Below are positions 53,825 to 63,251 of a stretch of DNA of 64,000 bases, piece after piece (within the stretch, counting starts at the first letter, position 1; each line of letters starts with the position of its first letter). A program made the translations under genes and the position numbers. Origin of the DNA: Bradyrhizobium canariense (GTDB lineage Bacteria; Pseudomonadota; Alphaproteobacteria; Rhizobiales; Xanthobacteraceae); the NCBI RefSeq assembly GCF_019402665.1, contig NZ_VSST01000056.1, forward strand, positions 124,001 through 188,000. The letters are read 5' to 3'. The notes below the pieces were generated by a model. It was not told the DNA's origin and searched no databases. It saw nothing but the letters and a program-made list of their open reading frames with translations.

Positions 53825-54379
53825 TCAGACCTTCTCGACCTGACCGAATTCCAGTTCGACCGGCGTGGCGCGGCCGAAGATCGACACCGCGACCTTCACG
53901 CGCGAGCGCGCCTCGTCGATTTCCTCGACCACACCCGAGAACGAGGCAAACGGGCCATCGGCCACGCGGACGTTCTCGCCGATCTCGAACGACACCGACG
54001 CCTTCGGCCGCTCCACGCCCTCCTGCACCTGGTGCAGGATGCGCATGGCCTCGGCTTCCGAGATCGGCATCGGCTTGTTTTCCGCGCCGAGGAAGCCGGT
54101 CACCTTCGGCGTGTTCTTGATTAGATGGAACGCCTCATCGGTCAGCTTCATCTTCACCAGCACGTAGCCCGGGAAAAACTTGCGCTCGGCATCGATCTTG
54201 CGGCCGCGGCGCACTTCCGTGACCTTCTCGGTCGGGACCAGCACCAGCTCGAACAGCTCCTCGAGCCCGCGCTGCTTGGCCTGCTCGCGGATCGATTCGG
54301 CGACCTTCTTCTCGAAGTTCGAATAGGCGTGGACGATGTACCAGCGCTTGTCAGACAATTGAGCCGTTGCTGTTGCCAT
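53825..54379 (-). CDS. nusG: Transcription elongation/antitermination factor NusG
   Basis: 184 aa. NGN domain RWYIVHAYSNFEKKVAESIR, with KFFPGYVLVKMKLTDEAFHLIKNTPKVTGFLG (in parts), then a KOW domain near 130-165 (GENVRVADGPFASFSGVVEE). Links RNA polymerase to Rho or to S10. Its ATG shares one base with the secE stop (TGATG). Confidence 0.99.
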   Translation of the reverse strand: MATATAQLSDKRWYIVHAYSNFEKKVAESIREQAKQRGLEELFELVLVPTEKVTEVRRGRKIDAERKFFPGYVLVKMKLTDEAFHLIKNTPKVTGFLGAENKPMPISEAEAMRILHQVQEGVERPKASVSFEIGENVRVADGPFASFSGVVEEIDEARSRVKVAVSIFGRATPVELEFGQVEKV

Positions 54380-54570
54380 CAGTGAATGCCCAGAAGGAAG
54401 GTGATGAGGACGCGGATGATCTGGTCGGCGGCGAAGAAGAAGATCGAGGCCACGGCGACCATCACGAACACCATGATGGTGGTGATCGTGGTCTCGCGGC
54501 GGGTCGGCCAGGTGACCTTGGCGGTCTCCGAGCGCACTTCCTGCAAGAACTTGAACGGGCTGACTGCCAT
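54379..54570 (-). CDS. secE: Sec translocon subunit SecE
   Basis: 63 aa single-membrane-span protein from ATG 54570: SPFKFLQEVRSETAKVTWPTRRETTITT amphipathic region (in parts) and the helix MVFVMVAVASIFFFAADQII. Clamps the two halves of SecY. Coupled to nusG; a longer frame to 54696 runs through the leader and is not used. Confidence 0.97.
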   Translation of the reverse strand: MAVSPFKFLQEVRSETAKVTWPTRRETTITTIMVFVMVAVASIFFFAADQIIRVLITFLLGIH

Positions 54571-54946
54571 CGTTTGATGTCCAACGTCCGTCGACAGACG
54601 CGAATGAATTTCAGGGATCCGAACAGCCGCCGTTGGCCCAGCCCTCTGTCTCGAAGGATGAGCCGGAATCCGGGCTCGATTGTTCGGGGATTTCAAAGCC
54701 GCGCCGGAGATCCGCGTCTAACGGGCCGGCTGCGAGTGCGCGGTATCTACTGCGGATGGGGCCAAAGGTCAAGACAGGGAGGGCTGGCGCGAGCAAAACG
54801 ACCTCCACAGGCGACCGACCAGAGATCAGGCCAATCAAGGGCTTATCTGCCGCCTGCAATCCGCCGTCCCAAGGGGCGCAGCCGGTTCCTGGCAGGACGA
54901 GACCACCGGGCCCGTCATCTGCCGCCCCATTAGCGCCTCCTCAAGG
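54571..54946 (-). promoter_or_regulatory. secE-nusG promoter region
   Basis: 376 bp without a gene. On the minus strand TTGACC (54767-54772) and TAGATA (54744-54749) are 17 bp apart, a good match to the housekeeping promoter, leaving a leader of about 165 nt before secE. No tRNA was found here, although tRNA-Trp often precedes secE in related alphaproteobacteria. Confidence 0.6.
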
Positions 54947-56215
54947 TCAGTCGGCCCGGTCGATCGTCGAAATGCCCGGCAACGGCACAACGAACTTTCC
55001 GCCCTCGGCGAAATAGCCGGCATGCTTGGCCCGGATCGGGTCCACGTAGCGCCAGGCGAAGACGACGACGAACGCTGGCTTGCGCTCGTAAAGGGCGGCG
55101 GGCGGCAGGATGGGGATGTCGTATCCCGGGCCGGCCATCACGTTCGCCTTCTTGGGATCGTCGTCCACCAGGAAGTCGATCTTGTTCTCCAGGCCGAACT
55201 GCGGCAGCAGGGTCGTGGTCCCGACCGAGACGCCGTAGCCGGCCACGAGTTGACCGCGCGCATGGGCGGCATCGGCCATCGCGACCAACTCGTCGCGGAT
55301 GGCGGCGATCCTCTTCGCATAGGGCACATAGTAGCCCGGCTGGTCGACGCCGAGCCGATCTTCCTCGGCGATGAAGCGCGCGACCTCAGCGGACGGCTTC
55401 TTCGCGCCGCCGGCACGCTGCACCGTCACCCGGATCGAGCCGCCCTTGGTCTCGATGTGCTGGACGTCGATCACTTCCATGCCGAGCCGCGCGAAGAAGC
55501 GCGTCAGCGGCTTGATGTTAAAATACGACAGATGCTCGTGATAGACGGTGTCGAGAAGGTTCTTCTCGGTGACGTCGAGGCCATACTGCGTTTCGAAAAC
55601 GAACAGCCCGTCCGGCGCAAGCACGTCGCGAACCCCGATCACCAGCGGGTCGAGATTGTCGACATTTGCGATCATGTTGTTGGCGATCACGACGCTGGCC
55701 GCGCCGTGGCTTTGCAGGATGCGGCGACCGATGGCATCGGTGAAGAAATCGCCGATGGTCTCGATTCCTGCTTCCGTCGCACGCCGCGCGATGTCGACGG
55801 CGGGATCGACACCCAGCACCCGCATGCCGCGCTCCCTGAAGAAACCGAGCAGCGATCCGTCGTTGCTGCCGAGCTCGACGACCAGCGAGCCCGGCGCGAC
55901 GGCGAACCGGCTGACGACGTCGTTGGCATAGCCTGCGAAGTGCTCCCGCAGGCCAAGCGAGAGCGAGGTGGTATAGACGTAGTTGCGGTACTGGATCTCC
56001 GGATTGCCGACGTGGAGAATCTGCAGGTGGCCGCAGTCTGCGCACAGGTGCAGCGCCATCGGCACCGCGGCCCGAAAGACAGAATCGTCGGCGCTTGCAT
56101 CCGGCACCTGGAAGTTCGGGGTGCCGATGGGCATGCCCGCCATCGGGACGACAAGCTCTTGCTTGTCCGAATGACAGAGGCGGCAGGTATGGCGGACGTA
56201 AAACAGGTTTTTCAT
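54947..56215 (-). CDS. SAM-dependent sugar C-methyltransferase (zinc-binding type)
   Basis: 422 aa from ATG 56215 (MKNLFYVRHTC); an ATG at 56239 is equally possible, neither has a clear ribosome-binding site. Domains in order: N-terminal zinc-binding domain with C11-x2-C14 and C58-x2-C61, SAM-binding domain VVELGSNDG (112-120), and C-terminal domain of the NDP-hexose C-methyltransferase family. The family signature YHEHLSYF (225-232) holds the catalytic Tyr and His known from C3-methyltransferases such as TcaB9. Transfers methyl to a carbon of a nucleotide ketosugar. Leftward partner of the SIS gene in a sugar cluster. Confidence 0.9.
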   Translation of the reverse strand: MKNLFYVRHTCRLCHSDKQELVVPMAGMPIGTPNFQVPDASADDSVFRAAVPMALHLCADCGHLQILHVGNPEIQYRNYVYTTSLSLGLREHFAGYANDVVSRFAVAPGSLVVELGSNDGSLLGFFRERGMRVLGVDPAVDIARRATEAGIETIGDFFTDAIGRRILQSHGAASVVIANNMIANVDNLDPLVIGVRDVLAPDGLFVFETQYGLDVTEKNLLDTVYHEHLSYFNIKPLTRFFARLGMEVIDVQHIETKGGSIRVTVQRAGGAKKPSAEVARFIAEEDRLGVDQPGYYVPYAKRIAAIRDELVAMADAAHARGQLVAGYGVSVGTTTLLPQFGLENKIDFLVDDDPKKANVMAGPGYDIPILPPAALYERKPAFVVVFAWRYVDPIRAKHAGYFAEGGKFVVPLPGISTIDRAD

Positions 56216-56291
56216 CGTAGGACCGTAAAACGGAGACATGCGAGCGGGTGAGGCAATCTCACCCCGTGGTGATCAGATCGACGGCACCGCC

Positions 56292-56903
56292 TCAGGACGC
56301 CGGATATTCCGCGCCACCGATGATGAGGTCGATCGCGGCCATCATCCAGAACTGATGCGTGGTCTCGACGATGTTGTAGCTGCGGCTGTCGACGTAATAA
56401 TTGACGTCGCCGAGATTGCGCAGCGGATTCTCGGCGTTCATGCCCGACAGCGTGATCACATCGAGCTTCATCGCCCGCGCCTGCGCGACCGCATTGAGAA
56501 TATTCTTCGAGCGTCCCGACGAGCTGATCGCGACGAGGCAATCGCAGGCGCGGGCGCTCAGCCGCACAGCATGCGCAAGCCAGTGCTCGAAACCGTAATC
56601 ATTGGCAAGACACGACATCATGCTGGCATCGCTGAAGCAGAGTGCGGGCACCGATGCGTTCTTCGCCAGATCGATCGCGAGATGGGAGGCGATGCCGGCC
56701 GAGCCTCCATTGCCGATGAAGATGACTCGGCCGCCCTGCTCGCGCGCGCGCAACCAAGCCGTGCGGGTGGCGGAAATCCTGGCGAAAACCCCGTCGTCAA
56801 CCGCCGTCGCGCGATGGAGGCGCCCCACATAATCGTCGAGGAAGGCCTTGTGATCGGGATTGATGGGCTCCACAGGCATGGGTTGGCAGCTCGACGGCAA
56901 CAT
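56292..56903 (-). CDS. SIS-domain phosphoheptose isomerase-like protein (GmhA type)
   Basis: 203 aa. ATG 56903 is preferred because AGGGGC lies just upstream; the frame extends to 56966 only through a TTG. Carries the sugar isomerase fold: GNGGSAG (64-70) and SSSGRSKN (127-134), as in GmhA, plus HQFWMMAAIDLII at the C-terminus. GmhA turns sedoheptulose 7-phosphate into D-glycero-D-manno-heptose 7-phosphate. It is divergent from the epimerase gene and probably supplies the first heptose step. Confidence 0.88.
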   Translation of the reverse strand: MLPSSCQPMPVEPINPDHKAFLDDYVGRLHRATAVDDGVFARISATRTAWLRAREQGGRVIFIGNGGSAGIASHLAIDLAKNASVPALCFSDASMMSCLANDYGFEHWLAHAVRLSARACDCLVAISSSGRSKNILNAVAQARAMKLDVITLSGMNAENPLRNLGDVNYYVDSRSYNIVETTHQFWMMAAIDLIIGGAEYPAS

Positions 56904-57041
56904 GGCGCCCCTGATACCGGCTATCACCAGCGATTGCAAAGCTATATTACCATCGAAGTCGACCAACAGCCGATTCGGTTTCCACCTTCACTCAACATTG
57001 GCGGGCCTGTTTCGCTGGGCATTCGCATCACGGATGTTCCT

Positions 57042-58070
57042 ATGAAATGCATCGTTACCGGTGGCGCGGGCTTCATCGGCAGTCACCTCGTCGACCGCCT
57101 CCTCGACGACGACCATGAGGTCGTCGCGCTCGACAATTTCGTGATCGGACGCCCCGAAAATCTGGCCTCGCGTGTCGATTCTGGTCGACTGAAGATCGTG
57201 CGGGCCGACGTCACCGAACTCGAATCGATCAAGCCGCATTTCGACGGCATCGACTGGGTGTTTCATCTCGCCGCGCTGGCCGACATCGTCCCCTCGATCG
57301 AGTCCCCGATCCCGTATCACCGCGCCAATGTCGACGGCACGATCAACGTTCTCGAGGCTGCCCGGCAGGCCGGCGTCAGCCGCTTCGTTTATGCTGCGTC
57401 GTCCTCCTGCTACGGAATTCCCGATGTCTATCCGACGCCGGAGAGCGCTGAGATCCGACCGATGTATCCTTATGCCCTCACCAAGAATCTCGGCGAGCAG
57501 TGCGTCATGCACTGGTGCCAGGTCTACAAGCTGCCCGCGGTCGCGCTGCGCCTGTTCAACGTGTACGGGCCGCGCCATCGCACCACGGGCACCTACGGCG
57601 CCGTGTTCGGCGTGTTCATGGCGCAGAAGCTCGCCGGCAAGCCCTTCACGGTGGTCGGCGATGGCGAACAGACCCGCGACTTCACCTTCGTCAGCGATGT
57701 CGCCGATGCTTTCGTGACCGCCGCGCGCTCCGAGGTCTCGAACGAGATTTTCAACGTCGGCTCCGACAACACCTACAGTGTCAACCGGCTGGTTGAGCTT
57801 CTCGGCGGCGACAAGGTCCACATTCCCAAGCGTCCCGGCGAGCCCGATTGCACCTATGCCGACATCACCAAGATCAAGCGGATCCTGAAATGGACGCCGA
57901 AGGTAAGATTTGAGGACGGGGTCGCGACGATGCTGAATTCGATGGATCAGTACAAGGACGCTCCCCTGTGGACAGTGGACAAGATCGCGGACGCCACGAA
58001 GGACTGGTTCAAATATCTCGCAGACAACAACGACGCGCCATCCGGCGCGCCGCAGAAGGCAAGCCAGTGA
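57042..58070 (+). CDS. NAD-dependent nucleotide-sugar epimerase/dehydratase
   Basis: 342 aa extended SDR from ATG 57042 (MKCIVTGGAGFIGSH). Cofactor loop GGAGFIG (7-13), Ser120-122, Tyr144-x3-Lys148, and GPRHRTTGTYGAVFGVF, similar to UDP-glucose 4-epimerases/UDP-glucuronate decarboxylases. Probable 4-epimerase or related modification of a nucleotide sugar. The frame is open 800 bp further upstream, but that part overlaps the leftward SIS gene and has no family match. Confidence 0.9.
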   Translation: MKCIVTGGAGFIGSHLVDRLLDDDHEVVALDNFVIGRPENLASRVDSGRLKIVRADVTELESIKPHFDGIDWVFHLAALADIVPSIESPIPYHRANVDGTINVLEAARQAGVSRFVYAASSSCYGIPDVYPTPESAEIRPMYPYALTKNLGEQCVMHWCQVYKLPAVALRLFNVYGPRHRTTGTYGAVFGVFMAQKLAGKPFTVVGDGEQTRDFTFVSDVADAFVTAARSEVSNEIFNVGSDNTYSVNRLVELLGGDKVHIPKRPGEPDCTYADITKIKRILKWTPKVRFEDGVATMLNSMDQYKDAPLWTVDKIADATKDWFKYLADNNDAPSGAPQKASQ

Positions 58071-58153
58071 ACAGGTTCGCCGGGTATCGTTGCCGCGAAT
58101 CGATCAATTCCGGGCCGCCCGGCTGAGGCCGGCCGGCGCTTTAGGTAATTCAC

Positions 58154-59725
58154 ATGGGCTATATTCCGACCGACAATCCCGCGTTGAACGACCAACTGGC
58201 GGAGCACGAAAAGATCAGGACAATCGAGGAACTGGGCGAGATCGCGCGCTCCGCGCAAGCGCGGGGCCGGAAGGTTGCACTCTGCCATGGCGTCTTCGAC
58301 CTCGTGCATCTCGGCCATATCAGACACATCCAGGCGGCGCGCAACGACGGCGACGTCGTCATGGTCACGATCACCGCCGACCGTTACGTCAACAAGGGAC
58401 CCGGTCGGCCGATCTTCCCCGAAAACATGCGGGCCGAGATGCTGGCCTCGCTCGCGACCGTCGATTGGGTCGGCATCAATCACACTTCCAGCGCCGAGCC
58501 GATCCTGGATACGGTGCGGCCGGACATCTATGTGAAGGGGTCTGACTATGAAAACCCCGAAGACGACGTAACCGGCAAGATCCGGACCGAGCGCGACGCC
58601 GTCGAGCGTCACGGCGGGCGCATCGTGTTCACGCGCGACGTGACATTCAGCTCCTCGTCGCTGGTGAACCGGTATTTCGACATCTACGATCCTCCCCTCC
58701 GCGACTACCTGCAAAAAGTCCGTGAAGGTGGCGGCGCCGATCGCCTGCTGAAGCTGATCGACAAGGTGCAGGACATGCACGTCGTGCTGGTCGGCGACAC
58801 CATCATCGACGAATACCAGTACGTCACGGCGCTCGGAAAGGCCTCGAAGGAAAACATCGTCGCCACGCTGTTCAAGAGCGGCGAGCAATTTGCGGGCGGC
58901 GTCATTGCCGCGGCGAACCATGTCGCGAGCTTCTGCAAGTCGGTGGAGGTCGTCACGACGCTTGGTGGCAACGACTACCCTGAGGAGTTCATTCGGGCGC
59001 ATGTCCGCCCGAACGTCACGTTGACGCCGATCCGCCTTCAGGGCCGTCCGACGACCCGCAAATCGCGGTACGTCGAGCTCGGATATCTGCACAAGCTCTT
59101 CGAAGTCTACACCATGGACGACACGCCGCTCGACGAGGCCGATCGGAAGGAGATCGACCGTATCACGACGGAGCGCGTCCGTGGCGCGGACGTGGTGATC
59201 GCCACCGATTTCGGTCACGGCATGATCGCGTCGAGCACGATCGACACCCTGATCGCCAACTCCAGATTCCTGGCGGTCAATGCCCAGAGCAACAGCGGCA
59301 ATCACGGCTACAACCTGATCACGAGGTATCCGCGGGCCGACTACATCTGCATCGACGCGCCGGAGGCGCGTCTGGCTGCAAGCGACAAGTTCAGCGACAT
59401 CGCGTCCGTGATCGAGGCCGGCTTGCACGGCAAGATCGACTGCGACAACATGATCATCACGCACGGCTCCTTCGGCTGCTACCCCTTCTCGTCGAAAACC
59501 GGCGTCACGCGCGTCCCCGCCTTCACCAAGACCGTCGTCGATACCGTCGGCGCGGGCGACGCCTTCCTAACGATCACCGCGCCGCTGGTTGCCGCCGGCG
59601 GCAATATCGAGGACGTCGCCTTCATCGGGAACGCAGCCGGCGCGATCAAGGTCGGGATCGTCGGCCACCGCAGCTCGGTCGAAAAGGTGCCGCTGGTCAA
59701 GTTCGTCACCGCGCTGTTGAAGTAG
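58154..59725 (+). CDS. Bifunctional HldE-like heptose nucleotidyltransferase-kinase, reversed domain order
   Basis: 523 aa. N-terminal cytidylyltransferase-like domain (about 35-180) with HLGH (52-55) in GVFDLVHLGH, then a PfkB/ribokinase domain (about 205-520) with VGDTIIDEY and GAGDAF (466-471; Asp469 catalytic base). E. coli HldE has the kinase first and the nucleotidyltransferase second; here the order is swapped. Expected: phosphorylate heptose 7-phosphate at C1 and later make an NDP-heptose. Nucleotide preference (ATP, CTP or GTP) is undecided. It follows the epimerase gene by 83 bp. Confidence 0.88.
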   Translation: MGYIPTDNPALNDQLAEHEKIRTIEELGEIARSAQARGRKVALCHGVFDLVHLGHIRHIQAARNDGDVVMVTITADRYVNKGPGRPIFPENMRAEMLASLATVDWVGINHTSSAEPILDTVRPDIYVKGSDYENPEDDVTGKIRTERDAVERHGGRIVFTRDVTFSSSSLVNRYFDIYDPPLRDYLQKVREGGGADRLLKLIDKVQDMHVVLVGDTIIDEYQYVTALGKASKENIVATLFKSGEQFAGGVIAAANHVASFCKSVEVVTTLGGNDYPEEFIRAHVRPNVTLTPIRLQGRPTTRKSRYVELGYLHKLFEVYTMDDTPLDEADRKEIDRITTERVRGADVVIATDFGHGMIASSTIDTLIANSRFLAVNAQSNSGNHGYNLITRYPRADYICIDAPEARLAASDKFSDIASVIEAGLHGKIDCDNMIITHGSFGCYPFSSKTGVTRVPAFTKTVVDTVGAGDAFLTITAPLVAAGGNIEDVAFIGNAAGAIKVGIVGHRSSVEKVPLVKFVTALLK

Positions 59726-59752
59726 CGCGACGGCAGATACTGGAGAACGACA

Positions 59753-60754
59753 GTGATTGGTCGAAAATGGAATGTGATGGTCACCGGTGGTGCCGGCTAT
59801 GTCGGTAGCGTGCTGGTTCCCCAGTTGCTCGCTGCGGGCCACAAGGTCACCGTGCTCGACCTGTTCATGTATGGCGAGGACGTGTTCGATGCCGTCCGCG
59901 ACAATCCCAATTTGCGCCTGATCAAGGGTGACATCCGTGACGAAGCCGCGATCAACGAGGCCCTGCGCGGCAACAACGCCGTAATCCACCTCGCCTGCAT
60001 CTCCAACGACCCGTCGTTCGAGCTGGACCCGGGGCTCGGCAAGTCCATCAACTACGACTGCTTCCGGCCGATGGTGCGCGCCGCCAAGAAGGCTGGCATC
60101 AAGCGCTTCATCTATGCCTCCTCGTCCAGCGTCTACGGAATCAAGGACGAAGCCGAGGTGACCGAGGACCTGTCCTGCGAGCCGCTCACGGACTACTCGA
60201 AGTTCAAGGCGATGTGCGAGACCGACCTAGCCGACGAGGCCGCGTCCGGGTTCGTCGCCTGCACGGTTCGCCCCGCCACCGTCTGCGGCTACGCACCGCG
60301 ACAGCGGCTCGACGTCGTCGTCAACATCCTGACTAATCTCGCGGTTAACACCGGCCGCATCCGCGTGTTCGGCGGAACGCAGCGCCGGCCCAATTTGCAC
60401 ATCCAGGACATGTCAGCCGCTTATCTGTTCCTGCTCCAGCTGGATGACGCAAAGATCGACGGCAAGACGTACAATATCGGCTACGAGAACCACTCGCTGA
60501 TGAAGATCGCCGACATCGTCAAGTCGGTGGTCGGCAGCAATGTCGATGTCGTCGTCGAGCCGACCGACGATCTCCGCTCCTACCACGTTTCTTCGGAGAA
60601 GATCCGGCGCGAGCTCGGCTTTGCGCCGTCCCATACGATCGAGCAGGCCGTGTCCGGCCTCGTTGACGCTTTCAAGGCGGGCCACCTGCCGAACTCGCTT
60701 AACGACCCCCGGTACTTCAACATCAAGATGATGCAGAACATCAGCCTGAAGTGA
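59753..60754 (+). CDS. Second NAD-dependent epimerase/dehydratase
   Basis: 333 aa from GTG 59753 with GGAGAACG upstream. TGGAGYVG (11-18), SSSS near 123-126, Tyr148-x3-Lys152. Similar to extended SDR proteins that epimerise or reduce nucleotide sugars; closer to the NAD-dependent heptose/hexose epimerase group than to dehydratases, though this is a judgement. Its stop TGA overlaps the GTG start of the HAD gene by 4 bp (GTGA). Confidence 0.88.
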   Translation: MIGRKWNVMVTGGAGYVGSVLVPQLLAAGHKVTVLDLFMYGEDVFDAVRDNPNLRLIKGDIRDEAAINEALRGNNAVIHLACISNDPSFELDPGLGKSINYDCFRPMVRAAKKAGIKRFIYASSSSVYGIKDEAEVTEDLSCEPLTDYSKFKAMCETDLADEAASGFVACTVRPATVCGYAPRQRLDVVVNILTNLAVNTGRIRVFGGTQRRPNLHIQDMSAAYLFLLQLDDAKIDGKTYNIGYENHSLMKIADIVKSVVGSNVDVVVEPTDDLRSYHVSSEKIRRELGFAPSHTIEQAVSGLVDAFKAGHLPNSLNDPRYFNIKMMQNISLK

Positions 60755-61371
60755 GCGGCGTGCGGATCGGCATCGATTTCGACAACACGATCATCTGCTA
60801 CGACAAGGTCTTTGCCGCCGTCGCACTTCAGCGTGGGCTGGTGCCGGAAGGGTGGGAGGGGCTGAAGACCGACCTACGGGATCATCTCCGGTCCAGCGCG
60901 GGCGGCGAGCTCGCCTGGCAAGGACTGCAAGGCTTCGTCTACGGCAAGGGAATTGGCGGCGCCGAAATCTATCCGGGCGTGCGGGAATTCCTGGTGGCGT
61001 GCAAGCGGGCCGGCTCGAAGGTCTGCATCGTCAGCCACAAGACCCGATTCGGTCATCAGGACCCCGACCGCACCGACCTGCGCGACGCGGCGCGCGGCTG
61101 GCTGCGGGGAGCCGGCCTGATCGACGCTGCGGATGCGGCGCTGGCCGTCGACGACGTCTATTTCGAGCACACACTGGCCGCCAAGGTCGAGAGGCTCGCG
61201 AGCCTGAAGCTGGACGTCTTCATCGACGATCTGGTCGACGTCTTCGAGCAACCGCATTTTCCGAAAACCACGCGATCGATCCTGTTCACGCGGTCGGAGC
61301 CTCCTCACCCCGAACACTGCAAGCCGATCGCGACATGGGCCGATATCCGCCGCGAGGTGTTTGCAGCATGA
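60751..61371 (+). CDS. HAD-superfamily hydrolase-like protein
   Basis: 206 aa from GTG 60751. DFDNT (9-13) is the DxDxT nucleophile/acid motif, SHKTRFGH the region of motif II, and the end of the core has FIDDLVDVF, a motif IV-like acidic pair. Probably a phosphatase on a sugar phosphate, filling the GmhB-type step (removing the C7 phosphate), though sequence is unlike GmhB. It is embedded in coupled genes (GTGA before, ATGA after). Confidence 0.8.
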   Translation: MSGVRIGIDFDNTIICYDKVFAAVALQRGLVPEGWEGLKTDLRDHLRSSAGGELAWQGLQGFVYGKGIGGAEIYPGVREFLVACKRAGSKVCIVSHKTRFGHQDPDRTDLRDAARGWLRGAGLIDAADAALAVDDVYFEHTLAAKVERLASLKLDVFIDDLVDVFEQPHFPKTTRSILFTRSEPPHPEHCKPIATWADIRREVFAA

Positions 61372-62396
61372 GCGAGAGCGACATCACCGCGCCGGATGCG
61401 ATGGCAATCGGCAGCCGCCTGGCCGGTGCGCGTGTCGCAGACGCCCAGCCGGCACGGTCCGGCGGCAACAACAGGGTTTTTCGGCTGGAGATGGCGGAGG
61501 GACCGCCCCTCGCCCTCAAGCATTATCGGTCCGACGGACGCGATCGCCTGGGACAGGAGTATGATGCACTCTCGTTCCTGGCGCGCCACGGCATCACGTC
61601 GACACCACGGCCGGTCGCGAAGGACGCGGATGCGTTCTGCGCGCTGTACCAATGGTTCGACGGCGAACCTGCGGTGCTGCGCCCCCAGGGCGACGATGCC
61701 GATCAACTCGCCGATTTCCTCATCGGGCTGCAGAAGCTGCGCGACGCCGAAGGCGCGCAGCATTTGCGCAACGCCTCAGCCAGCATCTTTTCGCCAGAAG
61801 CGGCCATCGCCCAGTACGAGCAGCGCCTGGACGCATTGAGGCGGGCATTGGATGATCATCCGGACCTGCGCACGTTTATCGAAGGCAGCCTCGTTCCCAG
61901 CACTGCCGTCGCGATTCGGCAGCTCCGCCGGCGCTACGCGGAACTGGGCCGGGGTCCCTCGGTGGACCTTGCGCCCACCCATCGCGCGCTGAGTCCGTCC
62001 GACTTCGGACTGCACAACGCGCTGCGCGCCGAAGACGGGCGCTTGCGATTCATCGACCTCGAATATTTTGGCTGGGACGATCCGGTCAAGCTCGTGTCCG
62101 ACACCGCCATTCACCCCGGCAGCGACCTGCCGGAAGCGAGCGCGAATCGCTTGATCGAACGGCTGTCGCGCGCCTTCGAGGCGAGCGATGACGCGTTTGC
62201 GATCCGCCTTGACGTACTATATCCTGTGTTCAAGGGAATCTGGTGCCTGATTGTCCTGAACGCGTATTTGCCGGACAGCCGCTCCCGGCGCGCAATGCCT
62301 GCGCAAGGTGGCGATGTTAGGATCCGCCTCGCCGGTCAGCTCGACAAAGCCCGCCGACTTCACCAGACGATTCGCCCAACCGATTTACCGAAGTGA
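61368..62396 (+). CDS. APH-like sugar or small-molecule kinase
   Basis: 342 aa. Aminoglycoside/choline kinase fold: ATP-site Lys51 (LALKHY), catalytic loop SPSDFGLHN (Asp212, Asn217) and metal Asp230 in FIDLEYFGW. Family members phosphorylate antibiotics, choline, or sugars such as N-acetylhexosamines at C1. Within this cluster a sugar 1-kinase role fits best, by inference. ATGA overlap with the HAD gene and GTGA overlap with the transketolase gene. Confidence 0.82.
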   Translation: MSESDITAPDAMAIGSRLAGARVADAQPARSGGNNRVFRLEMAEGPPLALKHYRSDGRDRLGQEYDALSFLARHGITSTPRPVAKDADAFCALYQWFDGEPAVLRPQGDDADQLADFLIGLQKLRDAEGAQHLRNASASIFSPEAAIAQYEQRLDALRRALDDHPDLRTFIEGSLVPSTAVAIRQLRRRYAELGRGPSVDLAPTHRALSPSDFGLHNALRAEDGRLRFIDLEYFGWDDPVKLVSDTAIHPGSDLPEASANRLIERLSRAFEASDDAFAIRLDVLYPVFKGIWCLIVLNAYLPDSRSRRAMPAQGGDVRIRLAGQLDKARRLHQTIRPTDLPK

Positions 62397-63241
62397 CCCG
62401 GATCTCACCCCACGCTGAAACCGCCCTCGCCTGCACGCTGGATGAGCGCAGCCTCTATCTGCGCCGCCTGGTGCTCGGTTCTGTCCGCTCTGCGGGACGC
62501 GGACATGTCGGTCCGGCATTGTCGCTGATCGAGATGGTCCGCGTGCTCTACGACGACGTGCTGCGGATCGATCCGAGCAATCCGCGCGATCCGACCCGCG
62601 ACCGCGCGATCCTCAGCAAGGGACACGGGTGTCTGGCACTCTATGCGCTCTTGGCCGATCGCGGATTCTTTCCGCTGTCGGAGCTGGACGGTTTCTGCGG
62701 CCCCGACAGCATTTTGGGCGGACATCCCGAATACGGAATGGTGCCGGGGGTCGAGGCCTCGACCGGCGCGCTCGGACACGGACTGTCGATCGGTGTCGGC
62801 CTGGCGCTCGCCGCGCGCATGCGCGAGCGGACCTACCGTACCTTCGTCCTTCTCGGCGACGGCGAGATCAACGAGGGATCGGTGTGGGAAGCTGCCATGG
62901 GCGCGGCCAAGCACGGGCTCGACAATCTTGTCGCGCTGATCGACTACAACAAGCTGCAGAGCTACGGGCCCACCGATTACGTCCTGCCGCTGGAGCCGCT
63001 CGCGGACAAATGGCGCAGCTTCGGCTTTGCCGTGCAGGAGCTCAACGGCCACGACGTCGGCGCCCTGCGCACTGTCCTGAAGCAGGTCCCGGCCGTTCCG
63101 GGAAAACCCACAGCGATCATCTGCCATACCGTCAAGGGCAAGGGTCTGCCGGCCGCGGAATCCAACGCGGATTGGCATCACAAGAACAAGCTCACCGACA
63201 GCGAGCTCGACGCCATCCGCGTCGCCGTCGGGGATTTTTGA
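62393..63241 (+). CDS. Transketolase N-terminal (TPP-binding) subunit
   Basis: 282 aa from GTG 62393. Only the PP domain of transketolase: GRGHVGPALSLIE (substrate/TPP), SKGHGCLALYALL, GDGEINEGSVWEA (155-167) with D184YN186. A separate C-terminal subunit follows. Split transketolases usually transfer a two-carbon ketol unit between sugar phosphates; some act on non-standard substrates in secondary pathways. Coupled to the kinase gene by a GTGA overlap. Confidence 0.9.
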   Translation: MTRISPHAETALACTLDERSLYLRRLVLGSVRSAGRGHVGPALSLIEMVRVLYDDVLRIDPSNPRDPTRDRAILSKGHGCLALYALLADRGFFPLSELDGFCGPDSILGGHPEYGMVPGVEASTGALGHGLSIGVGLALAARMRERTYRTFVLLGDGEINEGSVWEAAMGAAKHGLDNLVALIDYNKLQSYGPTDYVLPLEPLADKWRSFGFAVQELNGHDVGALRTVLKQVPAVPGKPTAIICHTVKGKGLPAAESNADWHHKNKLTDSELDAIRVAVGDF

Positions 63242-63251
63242 TCGGCTTCTC

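Noticed and set aside
54571..54946. Possible tRNA-Trp upstream of secE, common in alphaproteobacteria
   Set aside because: No T-arm or CCA anticodon arm was found on either strand; only a promoter-like pair is present.
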